NCBI RefSeq assembly: GCF_016925555.1
Contig: NZ_CP070479.1
Coordinates: 62,001 to 126,000, forward strand
Source of the DNA: Mycoplasma tauri
GTDB taxonomy: Bacteria > Bacillota_I > Bacilli_A > Mycoplasmatales > Metamycoplasmataceae
Direction: 5' to 3'
Length of the DNA stretch: 64,000 bases
Shown: in pieces, positions 45,354-55,845 of the stretch
Layout: the number at the start of each line of letters is the position of its first letter
Numbering within the stretch: the first letter of the stretch is position 1
Translations under genes and position numbers: made by a program
The notes under the pieces: model-generated
What the model was told of the DNA's origin: nothing
The model's database searches: none
What the model saw: only the letters and a program-made list of their open reading frames with translations

Positions 45354-46504
45354 AATTTTATTTGTGTATTTTTTCTCCAATTTATTTAAGCCCCATTTTA
45401 ACAAGTTGCCAAAGTAGTTTTTGAGATCAACAAAATATATTTGAATCTGAATTTCATAGGGATTTTTTTCGCCAATATTCCTTATATAAAGGAACTTGAG
45501 AAAAAATTTTAAATTTTGTAAAAGATGAAAAAAATATAAATAGTTATTATCTTGAAAACTATAAAAAAGTAAAAGAAATTGATGATGCTTGACGAAAAAC
45601 AATAGATGTAATAACTGAAAAAGGAAATAGAAAAAACTTATTAAATGAAAAATATTACTATTCAAGTTTTGGATATTTCGATGAGAACAACAATTTCAAT
45701 GAAACAGATATTTTTTCAGATAATAAGAAAGTTAATATTGTTCATGAATTAACAAAAGACCCTGAAGATAAGTCTTTAAATATTAGAACTATGATGACAT
45801 ATATTTCTTACATTAATTATGAAATGAATAGCATTATTCAAGATTGAATTAAAAGATTAGAGAATGACTCAGTATTCTATCTATTTTATAGACAATTTAT
45901 AAATCATAAAGGGTGACCATTTTTTAGAAATCACGGTTCTAGAGGTCTTGATCGTCAAAAGGTATTTTTTGATAATTTAATAGGATACTCAAATAGGATG
46001 GAAAGTGAATTTCAATCTCGTTATTATGATAGCAGTAGAATAAAAGTTGATTATAAAAAAATAATTAATTCTAATCCAGAAGAAAATTATGGCCATTCTC
46101 ATGCTTTGATTAATTTGTGAAATGAATGAAATGGTTCAATTGTACCCAAAATTAATGAAAAGAATCATGAAAGAATTTGAGATAATAATTTAATTTATTC
46201 TGTTGTTAATTTTTTCAAATCTATCTATAAAAAAGCAGAAAAAATAAAATTAAAAAATAATGCAAATTTAATTTTAAGATTACAAAACAAGACTAACAGT
46301 GAAGAAATTATTGATCTAGATATAAAAAAATTATTTGATAACTTTTTATTACAAATAGTTGATGATTTCGAGAATTGAAACATTAAAATTTATTATCCTG
46401 AAAAAGATTATAGGGATTTAGAGTATATCTTTAAAGATAATTTTGAAGAATTAATGTCAATAGCATCTAAAATTGAAAGAATTATTAATAATTATAAAAA
46501 CTAA
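45332..46504 (+). CDS. Putative lipoprotein of unknown function
   Basis: A 390-residue protein, rich in TGA-encoded Trp and therefore easy to miss. The signal peptide is MRKKTKLKFYLCIFSPIYLSPILTSC with lipobox LTSC. The mature part is Asn/Lys/Tyr-rich, with aromatic blocks such as NHGSRGLDRQK and HSHALINLWNEWNG; no known domain is visible. It overlaps the end of rluB by 22 nt, an unusual place for a lipoprotein gene in the housekeeping run before rpoE-fba. Confidence 0.72.
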
Positions 46505-46558
46505 TTATAATTGTTATTAATTATTGAATTTAATTCCCTGATAGAAAGTGAGAATAAA

Positions 46559-46819
46559 ATGAGCACAATGTTGGACGTAACTATTGCATATTTATTGGAA
46601 AAATGTGCTAATAACAACTATTTAGAATTTGACACAATTTTTGATGAGGTTGAAACCCATTTTGTCGAAAAATGAAAAAAAGAAGCATTAGATAAAGGTC
46701 TTACATATGACCAAATTAGAATCAATAAAATTGGTGAATTATATCGTTTATTGTCAGTTGATTCACGTTTTGTTAGAAATTCAAAAGGTTTGTGAACAAC
46801 CAGAGAAGGTTTTGAATAA
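46559..46819 (+). CDS. rpoE: RNA polymerase delta subunit-like protein
   Basis: An 86-residue HARE-HTH-type protein: MSTMLDVTIAYLLEKC, EFDTIFDEV, RLLSVDSRFVRN and LWTTREGFE match the RpoE N-terminal domain. The long acidic tail found in Bacillus delta is missing. It lies 1 nt before fba. A Bacillus-like neighbourhood (rpoE near fbaA) supports the call. Confidence 0.82.
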
Positions 46820-46820
46820 A

Positions 46821-47705
46821 ATGATTCAAAAATACGAATTAGTAAACATGGATCAGATGTTATTTGATGCTAGAGCTAAAAAGTACGCCATTCCACATAT
46901 AAATATTAATAATTTGGAATGATTGAAAAATACTTTAATAGCCGCTAATGATGAAAAATCTCCACTTATAATTGGCGCCAGCATGGGAGCTATAAAATAT
47001 ATGGGTGGATATTTGACTGTAGTTAATATGACTAAATCAATTATTAAAGATTTAAAAATTGAAATTCCAGTAGCTTTGCATCTTGATCATGGTGATTATG
47101 AAGCTTGTTTAAAAGCAATTGAATCTGGTTTTACATCAGTTATGTTTGATGGGTCAATGTTGCCTTTTGAAGATAATCTTGTTAAAACTAAAAAAATTGT
47201 TGCTTTAGCTAAAGAAAAAAATATTTCGGTTGAGGCTGAAGTTGGCGCTGTTGGTGGAGAAGAAGATGGAATAGTATCTGATGGTGTTAGATCAAATCCT
47301 GCTGATGCTATCAAGTTAGCAAACACAGGTATAAGTGCGCTTGCTTGCGGAATAGGAAATATTCATGGAAAGTATCCAGAATCATGAAAATCACTAGATT
47401 TTGAAAATCTTTATGAAATTTCAAAAGCTGTTAATATTGGGATTGTTTTGCATGGCGGTAGTGGCATACCTGCAGTTCAAATTCAAAAAGCAATTGATTT
47501 AGGTGTTTCAAAAATTAATGTTAACACTGAGCTACAATTAGCTTTTGCACAAGCTGTAGAAGATTTTGTGATATCAGGTGAATCTAAAAAAGGCAAAAAT
47601 TATGATCCAAGAAAATTGCTTAAATCAGCTTGCCTTGCAATTCAAGAAGTTGTAAAACAAAAAATTAAAGAATTTAGATCTAAAAATAGAGCACAACATA
47701 TATAA
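46821..47705 (+). CDS. fba: Fructose-bisphosphate aldolase, class II
   Basis: A 294-residue zinc aldolase of glycolysis. Zn/substrate motifs are LHLDHGDYEA, EVGAVGGEEDG, GNIHGKYP and LHGGSG; the C-terminal DPRKLLK is typical. ATG 46821 is preceded by GAGAAGG in the end of rpoE. It closes the long plus-strand run and is followed by a terminator. Confidence 0.96.
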
Positions 47706-47740
47706 ATCAAAAAAAATACTATAAAAATGCGTTAAATGTA

Positions 47741-47775
47741 AAAAAATATGGGGTAATTTTCCCATTTTTTTATTA
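47741..47775 (+). terminator. Terminator after fba
   Basis: ATGGG pairs with CCCAT around a short loop, preceded by A residues and followed by seven T residues. Confidence 0.65.
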
Positions 47776-47813
47776 TTTTTTTACTATAAAAATAATTCAA
47801 TTATTATTAAGAT

Positions 47814-48473
47814 ATGAAATTGAAATATATTATTGCATCTCCAATTTTATTGTTACCAATTATTAGCAATAGCTGTCATTCTAGTTCAGAGTCTGAAAAA
47901 ATTACAAATAATAAAAATACATTAGATACAAACAAAAACACTTATTACTATCCTTTATCGAGTGAAACAGAATCCTATCTTAATTTTAAGAAAATAGCGT
48001 CAAATGTTTATATTCCTGATGGTGACACTATTTATTTTTATGAACATGATGAAAGAGTGGGCTTGAGATTTTTCGGCATAGATACTCCTGAAACTAAAAA
48101 AGATAATAAAAAAAATCAAAAGTTGGCTAAAAGAGAAAATCATTTTGCACAAAAAGCTAAAAATTTCTTAGAACAAACTTTACACAATAAAACTTTATAT
48201 TATGAGTATATAAAACGAGATCGCTATAATAGAAAAATTGGCATATTATACTATGAAACAGAAGATAAAGTAAAAGCAGATGTATCTAAAGAATTACTAA
48301 AAAATGGTCTTGCAAGGGTGCATTACATTAATATTGATCGTGATGATATATTTACTGTTAAGGAAGAAAGACAAGTTAAATATTTCAAAGAAATTAAAAA
48401 AATTGAAAAAGAAGCAAAGAATAAAAAACTTAATATTTGAGCTTATCCAAAACAAGAAGTGTTTTATAGATAA
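47814..48473 (+). CDS. Thermonuclease-like (SNase) lipoprotein
   Basis: A 219-residue surface nuclease. Signal MKLKYIIASPILLLPIISNSC has the lipobox SNSC. The staphylococcal-nuclease fold shows DGDTIYF, GLRFFGIDTPET, YIKRDRYNRKIG and LLKNGLARVHY, covering the calcium and catalytic residues. Mycoplasmas depend on such nucleases to obtain nucleotides. There is no ribosome site; a TATTAT lies 6 nt before the ATG. Confidence 0.9.
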
Positions 48474-48521
48474 TGGTTGTTAATAAGCTTTAATATTTTA
48501 TTTAAAAAAATAAATTTAATA

Positions 48522-48527
48522 TATAAT
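48522..48527 (+). promoter_or_regulatory. -10 box of rplK-rplA
   Basis: TATAAT lies about 90 nt before rplK, giving a leader long enough for the probable L1 operator. No convincing -35 box is seen. Confidence 0.45.
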
Positions 48528-48565
48528 GTAAAAGCAATTTAATTTAATAAATTGTTTTTTATTTA

Positions 48566-48600
48566 CTAGTGGGAGACAAAATCGCTAGAACCACATTATC
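48566..48600 (+). promoter_or_regulatory. Probable L1-binding operator in the rplK-rplA leader
   Basis: CTAGTGGGAG ... CTAGAACCACAT forms a GTGG/CCAC helix with a GAG bulge-like segment, as in leaders of rplK operons where L1 represses its own mRNA. From memory, Firmicutes leaders share GTGGGAG and ACCAC. The ribosome site GAAAGGAT lies just downstream. Confidence 0.5.
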
Positions 48601-48616
48601 GAAAGGATAACAAAAT

Positions 48617-49213
48617 ATGGCAAAATCAAAAGCTGATATTGTCCGTGTTCGTAAGTTACAATTCCCAGCAGGTCAAGCAAAACCTGGTCCTGCTCTTGCT
48701 GGTGTTGGTATCAACATGCCAGAATTTACACGTGCTTTTAACGATGCAACACGTGACAGAGGAAGTGAACCAGTTCCTGTTCAAATCACTGTTTACAATG
48801 ATAAGTCATTTGACTTTAAATTATTTACAGCACCTGCAAGCTATAAGCTAAAGCAAGCTGCTAAAATTAACAAGGGTAGTTCAAACTCAAAAACTACAAT
48901 TGCTGCAACTATTACAAAAGAACAACTTAGGGAAATAGCAGAATATAAATTACCAGATTTAAATACCGATGATGTTGAAACAGCAATGTCAATCATTGCC
49001 GGTACAGCAAAAAACATGGGAATCTTAATTGAAGGTTATGATAACATTAAAGCTGCTAAAAAAGCTGCTGCTGATGCTCAAAAAGCTCAACAAATAGCAG
49101 ATGCCAAAATGGCTGCTCTTGATGCTGCTGTTACTGAAATGGTTGAAACAAAAGGTCAAGCTATTGATGTTAAGACTGTTGGTGACGAAGAAGTTGCTGA
49201 AGGAGAGGAATAA
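48617..49213 (+). CDS. rplK: 50S ribosomal protein L11 with C-terminal extension
   Basis: A 198-residue protein; the first 140 residues are a full L11 (RKLQFPAGQAKPGPALAGVGIN, TAMSIIAGTAKNMGI). A tail of about 55 residues, Ala/Lys/Asp-rich and probably helical, follows (KAAKKAAADAQKAQQIADAK). L11 is normally about 141 residues. AAAGGAT precedes the ATG. The rplK stop precedes rplA by 2 nt. Confidence 0.97.
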   Translation: MAKSKADIVRVRKLQFPAGQAKPGPALAGVGINMPEFTRAFNDATRDRGSEPVPVQITVYNDKSFDFKLFTAPASYKLKQAAKINKGSSNSKTTIAATITKEQLREIAEYKLPDLNTDDVETAMSIIAGTAKNMGILIEGYDNIKAAKKAAADAQKAQQIADAKMAALDAAVTEMVETKGQAIDVKTVGDEEVAEGEE

Positions 49214-49215
49214 TA

Positions 49216-49911
49216 ATGTCTTCAAAAGTTGGAAAAAAACTTCAAGCTGCTAGAAGTTCATATGACAAAACAATCGCTTATGATTTAACAGAAGCTATTG
49301 AAATTGTTAAAAGAACTTCATATGCTAAATTCGATGCTTCAGTTGACCTTGTATTTAAATTAAACCTTGATGTTAGAAAAGCTGACCAACAACTTCGTGG
49401 ATCAGTATTACTTCCAAACGGTACAGGTAAGTCAGTTTCAGTATTAGTTGTTACAAATAATCCAGAAAAACAAAAACTTGCTAAAGCAGCTGGTGCAGAC
49501 CAAGTTGTAGATGGCCAAGAATTAGAACAAAAAATTAAAGAAGATATTTTTGATTTTGATGTTATGGTTGCTGACCCTGCAATGATGCCTATTTTAGGTA
49601 AATATGGTAAAAAACTTGGACCTAAAGGTCTTATGCCTAACCCTAAAACAGGTACAGTTACTCCAACTCCTGAAAAAGCTGTTGAAGAACTTAAAAAAGG
49701 TAAAGCAAACTATCGTACAGACAAAGCTGGTGTTGTTCATACAATGGTTGGTAAAGTTTCAATGGATTCAGAAAAATTAGCTGAGAACATTAAAACTGTA
49801 ATTAGTTTAATTAAAAGGTTAAAACCATCTGCTGTTAAAGGAACATACATTCAAAATATTGTTGTTTCTGCTTCAATGGGACCAAGCGTTAAAATTAAAA
49901 TTGAAAAATAA
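49216..49911 (+). CDS. rplA: 50S ribosomal protein L1
   Basis: A 231-residue protein of standard length. It shows GKYGKKLGPKGLMPNPKTGT and VKIKI at the end, with KRTSYAKFDASVDLVF at the N-terminus. GGAGAGGA precedes the ATG. L1 binds 23S rRNA at the stalk and probably represses this operon. Confidence 0.97.
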   Translation: MSSKVGKKLQAARSSYDKTIAYDLTEAIEIVKRTSYAKFDASVDLVFKLNLDVRKADQQLRGSVLLPNGTGKSVSVLVVTNNPEKQKLAKAAGADQVVDGQELEQKIKEDIFDFDVMVADPAMMPILGKYGKKLGPKGLMPNPKTGTVTPTPEKAVEELKKGKANYRTDKAGVVHTMVGKVSMDSEKLAENIKTVISLIKRLKPSAVKGTYIQNIVVSASMGPSVKIKIEK

Positions 49912-49919
49912 TTTTATAT

Positions 49920-49950
49920 ACACAAACATTTTTCGTGTTTGTGTTTTTAT
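49920..49950 (+). terminator. Terminator after rplA
   Basis: ACACAAACA (49920-49928) pairs with TGTTTGTGT (49936-49944), followed by T residues. Confidence 0.88.
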
Positions 49951-50102
49951 TTTTGCTTTTAATTTCTAATTACAGCCAAACAAGAATATTTCTATTAAAA
50001 AAATAAAAAAATTATTTTTCTCTTTTTATTGAATAAATACAAATAATATTATTCTGATTTATAGTAAAATGAGTTCAATTATTTATAGTATTGGAGATAA
50101 AT

Positions 50103-50936
50103 ATGACAGGATTAAAAGTATTGTCAAATGTTTTTAACAAAACTGTAGCACTAACTGAATTTGGTTCCAATTATTTTCTGGCTTTTTTTGTTTTAATGTG
50201 CATATATGTATTTAATAGAACTAAAAATCAATCTAGATTAATTAAATCTTTAATGTTCACATTAATAACTTTTGTTTCAATAGTGCTTTTTTGAGGATTA
50301 TCCAGCGCATTATCTAATGATATACCTATAATGTATGTTAATCCTATTGGTGTTATTTTTGATGCTTTTGTTGAGATGATAAACACTAAAGGTGATATAT
50401 TTAAGTCATTTAAAGGAGTCCCGTATGTTTTAGGTTTTCAATTTTTAGGCGTTCTTGCAGGATTTTTAACATTTATTGGTCTATTTTATTTATTTAAAAC
50501 TATACCTTCTAATTATTTTGATAAAGATATAAAACCAGATTTAAAATATGCTTTATTTCAAAATCACAATGAACGCACAATAGCATTTTCATCAAAAGAA
50601 GCAATTTTTATATTGTTAATGACTATTACTATAGCAATCACAAAAAGAATACCGCATTCTTATGGTTTAAATTATTTTACAACCTTACTTATAAATATGA
50701 TAGTTCTATTTACAATATTGTTGTTTTCTTCTTATTTTAACTTTTTTTCATTTCATATATTTTTAGCTACCGGTTTTTCAATTTTAAATTTAATATTTAC
50801 AAACAATAAAAGGGATAAAATACAAATTATCAAACATTATTTAATTGATTTATTGTTAACTATTATGATACCAGTAATTGCTGCTCTAATAACCATTGGA
50901 ATTTATAAAGGAGGTAATAATTCTTATGCGTATTAA
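50103..50936 (+). CDS. Degenerate aquaporin-like membrane protein
   Basis: A 277-residue protein with six or seven membrane helices. By eye it aligns with the MIP fold: ALTEFGSNYFLAFF like the first MIP helix, then VNPIGVIFDAF at the first NPA position and LGFQFLGVLAGF after it, then KEAIFILLM opening the second half. The second NPA box is not recognisable. The glpF in this window also has NPI at the first box. TTGGAGAT precedes ATG 50103. It overlaps the following lipoprotein gene by 11 nt, so the two are coupled. A transport role is inferred, not shown. Confidence 0.5.
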
Positions 50937-53124
50937 AAGAATTTTACAAAATATTATTTTACCAAGCTCAGTATTATGTGCTTCTGTGCTTGCCATATCA
51001 TGTGCTAAAACAAATCAAAATTATACAGATGAAATAAAAAAATTAAATGAAGGTAAAATTGATAATGTTAGTTTAGACAATCTTCATAAATTAGCGAATA
51101 ATTCTAAAATACTTTATTGAAAAAACCCACAAACAGATATCTCTAAAATTAGTATTAAAAATTTATTTTTAAATAATTTTTTAAAGAATAATTTGATGAT
51201 AAATAAACAAGAACTTAAAAATACCCTCGAATCTTTAGGGTTTAAACACTCAGATAAAATTAGTGCAGAAATTGTTATAAATGAAGTTAATAGAGATTTT
51301 TCAAATGTTGAATACTTATCAGTACCTTTATTAATAAAAAGACACATAAAAACTGTAAGCGGAGAAATAAATGAGTTTCAAACACGCAAAGTTGTTTTTA
51401 AAATTAAAGGATTGAGTGTTGATAAAAATATTGAAACTAGGAAAGAAACTTTATACTCTTTCCTAAAAGATAAATATGATGTCGAAAATGGCTTAAATAT
51501 AGTTAAAAAAGACAAAGTTAGCATCTCTCTAAACAATGATTTCAAGCTAGATCATAAGCTTTCAAATTTATCAAATAAAAAATTAAATGAAGCAATCAAA
51601 TTAAGATTTAATGATTTATCAGACGATCAATACTATAACAATTTAACTTTAGCACAAAAACAAGAACAAGCAGATCCAAAGAATTCTGAAAAAGATTTGT
51701 TCAATATTGAAATTAAAAGCTTTGAAATTGACCCAGATAACTATCAAAACTATCTTATAAAATTTAAACTTGCATATGGTAAATCAAGTAAAAAAATTTC
51801 AAACAATTCATATAATCTTGATAAAAATATAAATAACATTGCTATGGATTTGATTTATAAAGGAACATTTAGCTCAGATCAAATTGATTTAGAACACATA
51901 TTAAAAAATAATGCCAAAATCGAATTAAAATACGATTTAAGTTTTATAAATTATCCTTGAGACAAGGCAAATAAAGATGACTTTATTGCTAGATCTAAAT
52001 CAAATCAATTCTCTTATAAGATAGATTCAATTAAGAAACTTGATCAATATGGAAGATTAGGTTTCAATCTTATTGTGGATGATTCAAAAGTTGAATCACT
52101 TAAAGGAAAAATAGTTTATGTTGAATCTGGGGTTAGTCCACATGCATATATTTTCAATCCAGAGTTGCAAGATAGCCAAAATAAATTCAATATGATTTTA
52201 GAAGATATCGACTCTAATATTTTGACTAAAATAACTCAAAATATATATGATAAAGCAAATAGATCACAAATTTTACCTGGTGGATATGGAGAACTTAGAG
52301 GATTCTATAATAGTCCAAATTTACCAAAACAAATTCACCTTGGCGAAGATGTATTAGTTAAAGAAGGCACAGATATAATTGCTCCATTTGATGCTGATAT
52401 TATTTCTTTTGGAACAGCTAAAAATGAAAAGCAATTTTCAGGCGTTGGCGGTCGTCTTGTTTTAAGAGTTAAAAAAGACCAATTGAAAAATATTGTTTCA
52501 AAAAATAATTTTGAAGACATTTTTGAGGATGCTGAATATGTATATGTAGGTATAATACACCTTGATTATGCAGCTACACTTCCACTATTACAAAAGATTA
52601 GCTCAGATAGAGAAATAAAAGAAACTGAAAAGTACATTACATGAGATGTCACATATAATAATCCAATTCCTGTAAAAAAAGGAACAGTTATTGCAAAAGT
52701 TGGTAAATTTGAAAACAATGGTGGATGAATGCCTCATGCACATATAACAACTTGAAAACAAGAAAATTTCATAAAAGATGATAATGGATATTTATATAAA
52801 ACATACGATTATTTAAAGCGCTATTCTAGGGATTCAGCAAAACCAGGAAACTTTGTGGTTCGTGTAGAAGGTGTTCGCAATGGAACTTTACCAGTTCAAG
52901 ATATAAAAACCAAAAAAAGTAAGGATGAGTATAAAACAGATGTTAATGCTAATCCAATAGGTGATGAATTTAAGGAAAATTCAGTAAGAGTGCCATATCT
53001 AAATATTCGTGTTGATGAAATGGACAAAAGTTTATTTGACCCTAATTTAATTTTTAATTTTAGAGATAACAATACATTGACTTTCGAAGTTCATGATCTT
53101 TTCAAAGAATTAAAGAATAGTTAA
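50926..53124 (+). CDS. Lipoprotein with M23 (LytM-like) metallopeptidase domain
   Basis: A 732-residue lipoprotein (lipobox AISC). After a 450-residue helical, Lys/Asn-rich N-terminal region comes an M23-like domain with the full set of zinc ligands: H471 and D475 (IHLGEDVLV) and H606 in the HxH motif (MPHAHI). GTDIIAPFDADIISFG and GGRLVLRV match the fold. M23 enzymes usually cut peptidoglycan cross-links or glycine-rich peptides, and this organism appears wall-less. GGAGGT precedes the ATG. Coupled to the upstream membrane protein. Confidence 0.78.
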
Positions 53125-53125
53125 T

Positions 53126-53151
53126 AAAAAACCGGAATTTCCGGTTTTTTT
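53126..53151 (+). terminator. Terminator after the M23-like lipoprotein
   Basis: AAAACCGG pairs with CCGGTTTT around AATTT, followed by T residues. Confidence 0.88.
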
Positions 53152-53227
53152 AATTTTAATTAATTTATTTGTCTAATAAAATATGAAAATATCTATTTTA
53201 TAGTGTTAATAGTAAGATTTTATAAGA

Positions 53228-54589
53228 CTAGAAAGAATTCATTTTTCAACTATAATATAGTGATTCTGCAACTGTTGGGTGTGTAAATGCAACATTTTGA
53301 AAATCATCAATTGTTATATTATTTTGCATGGCAATTGCAATTTGATTAATTAACAAGTGAGAACCCTCAATAAACATAAAAGCTCCTAATATTTCATGGG
53401 TTTCTTTTTTAACTAAAAGCTTAATAAAACCATATGGATTATCTATACCATCAGCAAGTGACCTAGGAAGTCCTGTTGCTGGCATTTTAACTACAGTATA
53501 GTCGATTTTCTTTTCTTTTAATTCTTCTTCTGTGAATCCAATTCCACTAAATTCTGGATTTAAATATACACTTCATCCTGTTTGTTTTAAATTAATTGGT
53601 TTAGATTTAAGGTTTAGTATTTCTCTTGCAACAATATCTGATGTTCTATATGCTACTGATGATAATTGCATTAGTCCTGTAACGTCACCTAATGCATATA
53701 TGTTATCAATACTTGTTTGCATTTTTTCATTGACTTTAATAAATCCATTATTATTAATTTCTAAATTTAAAGCTTTGAATGCCTCTATATTAGGTATGCG
53801 ACCAACTGCAATAAGAGTTTTTTCTGCACTTAATAATAAGGTTTTGTTGTCAATATTTATTTCGAGTTTTTTGTCTCTAAAGCCTATAATATTGCTATTT
53901 TCGTATATTTTAATATTTTTGTCCATTAAGTATTTCTTTACTGCATCAGCTAATTCTGAATCATATTTTTTCATAAAATTATTTGATTCAATTATTGTGA
54001 CTTCTGATCCTAGTGTTGAATATAAATAAGCCATTTCAAGTGCTACCGGGCCACCACCAATAATATTAAGATTCTTAGGAATTTTTGTTAATTCAAGTGC
54101 ATCAGAAGCAACAATTAAATCTTTATTTTTTAATGCTTCCTCAAAACCTGGTAGATTTAATAATCTAGCTCTAGAACCTGTTGCTATAACTAGTTTTTCA
54201 AATGTTATATTTTCATTTGATAATGCTATTGTGTTTTTATCAAGTAATTTTGCTTCATCATTAAAAATTTTTACACCAGATTCAACAAGTTGTTGTTTTA
54301 TTTTATTATTGAGTATTAATTTATTGTCTTGACGTCTTTTTTGAACTTTTTGAAAATCAATTTCAAAATTATCTACATTAATTCCAAATAAGTCTGATTT
54401 TAAGATGGTTTCGTAAACCTTTGCAGATTTAATTAAGGTTTTTGATGGTATGCAACCTTCATTAACACATGTACCACCTAAATTTTTTCGCTCTATAATA
54501 GCAACATTTTTTCCTTTTTTGCTTAATAGAATAGCAAGTGGATAACCACCAGGACCACCACCAATAATAACTACATCAAAATGTTTCAT
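53228..54589 (-). CDS. lpdA: Dihydrolipoamide dehydrogenase-like flavoprotein
   Basis: A 453-residue enzyme of the pyridine nucleotide-disulfide family. FAD site IIGGGPGGYPLAI, redox pair C41/C46 (GGTCVNEGCIPSKT), NAD site IIGGGPVALEMAYL, second FAD motif IYALGDVTG and the C-terminal FTHPTVAE base are all present. There is no N-terminal lipoyl domain. It regenerates oxidised lipoamide in 2-oxoacid dehydrogenases or a related disulfide. Here it stands alone; no E1/E2 gene is adjacent. The final TGA is Trp and the protein ends WKMNSF. Confidence 0.9.
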
Positions 54590-54769
54590 TTTTGTCTCCT
54601 GAAATTAAAAATTGTTTACTATGTTGTTTTTGTAATAAGTTATTTTTTTATTTTAAATAATATTTTTTAAATTTTGTGTTTAAAAATAAAAAAACTAAAA
54701 AAGTTTCTTGTCAAAAATAAGGAATACTTATTAAGAGTATATAGATAAATTCTAAATCTAGAAGCATAT

Positions 54770-55600
54770 ATTTAGCCAACAACTTTTAAATTTTTTGTTT
54801 TGCTATCAGTTTCATACAGTAATAAAATATCAACAAATTTATCAGTTTGATTTATCGTGATAGGATAAGAATATTAATGTGCTCTATCACTATCTCTGAG
54901 TTCAAAAATAGCTTTTGCATTTTTAAAGGTATTATCACTTATAAATAGTTGACCGCCAGGTCTTTTTTTGCTAACAGATCTACTGAATTTAAAATATGAA
55001 ACCCTATTAAATAAACTGGAATCATATTTAGCATTTTATTTATTTTTGAATAGATAGTTTTTTCTCTATTGAGGGAATTTCAAGTTTAATTGACATCTAT
55101 ACTTTTTGAAACAAGGGAGCCAGAAAAGTTATTACGATTAAAAAATGAATGTATTATCAGGCAATGTGTACCATAGTTAGCCTCAATTAAAGTTGATTAT
55201 GATCTGTGAATTTTGTTTTTTCTAGTTCCAAGAGGTACAATTTTATTTCAATTGTTATCCCATCGTCACTTATTATTAAAAATGTTCTAAAAACCTCCAT
55301 TAGTTAGCTTATACATAGTAGTTAAAATTCTATTATTTTTACTTTTATCTTTTTGGTTTTTTAGTTGAACAACATTGCTAATTGCAGGCCCAATGTATTT
55401 GTATTTTTTATAATGTCTTCATCAAATCAAGTTAAATTTTCATCATTTGAAATTTTATTATTTTGCTTGTTTTCTTCTACTGTAGATTCATTAAAGTTTT
55501 TCTTGTATTTTATCAATTAAATCATTTTGATTTTGCTATAAAAACACATTATTATTGTTATTACAAGCATATAACAAAACTAAAGGGTCGCAATTTATGC
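54770..55600 (-). pseudogene. Decayed lipoprotein gene
   Basis: The minus strand carries pieces of a lipoprotein broken by several frameshifts and stops. Near 55560-55600 a lipobox-like LVLLYACNNNNN is followed by a stop. Then, in other frames, come Lys/Asn-rich pieces (KYKYIGPAISNVVQLKNQKD; NESTVEENKQNNK) and, near 54880-55030, a clean stretch of about 50 residues ending RPGGQLFISDN and FELRDSDRAH. Downstream a stretch reads YSYPITINQTDKFVDILLLYETD in the same sense. No intact frame exists. I read it as one gene in advanced decay, of unknown original function. Confidence 0.6.
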
Positions 55601-55753
55601 TTACATGGCTAAAAAAGGTAATAATTTTTTATTTTTTTTCAATTTCATAATATTTTTATAGTTGTAAATTAATTAATATTTATTTTTATATTTTTTTATT
55701 CTTATTTACACTTAAACAAGTTTTCTTAATTTAAATCTTTTAAAATAAAAATC
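55601..55753. other. AT-rich sequence between the pseudogene and the rpiB terminator
   Basis: No gene is seen. Together with 54590-54769 it completes the 1.2-kb gene-poor interval around the pseudogene. Confidence 0.5.
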
Positions 55754-55790
55754 AAAAATGCATCATTAGTACTTTTGATGCATTTTATTT
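55754..55790 (-). terminator. Terminator after rpiB
   Basis: AAAATGCATCA (55755-55765) pairs with TGATGCATTTT (55776-55786) around a 10-nt loop; A/T runs flank it on both sides. It lies about 55 nt after the rpiB stop on the minus strand. Confidence 0.65.
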
Positions 55791-55845
55791 TAATAAAAAC
55801 TTTTATTAATGATATCTTTATAAGACTATAAAATAGGATTTTTCA

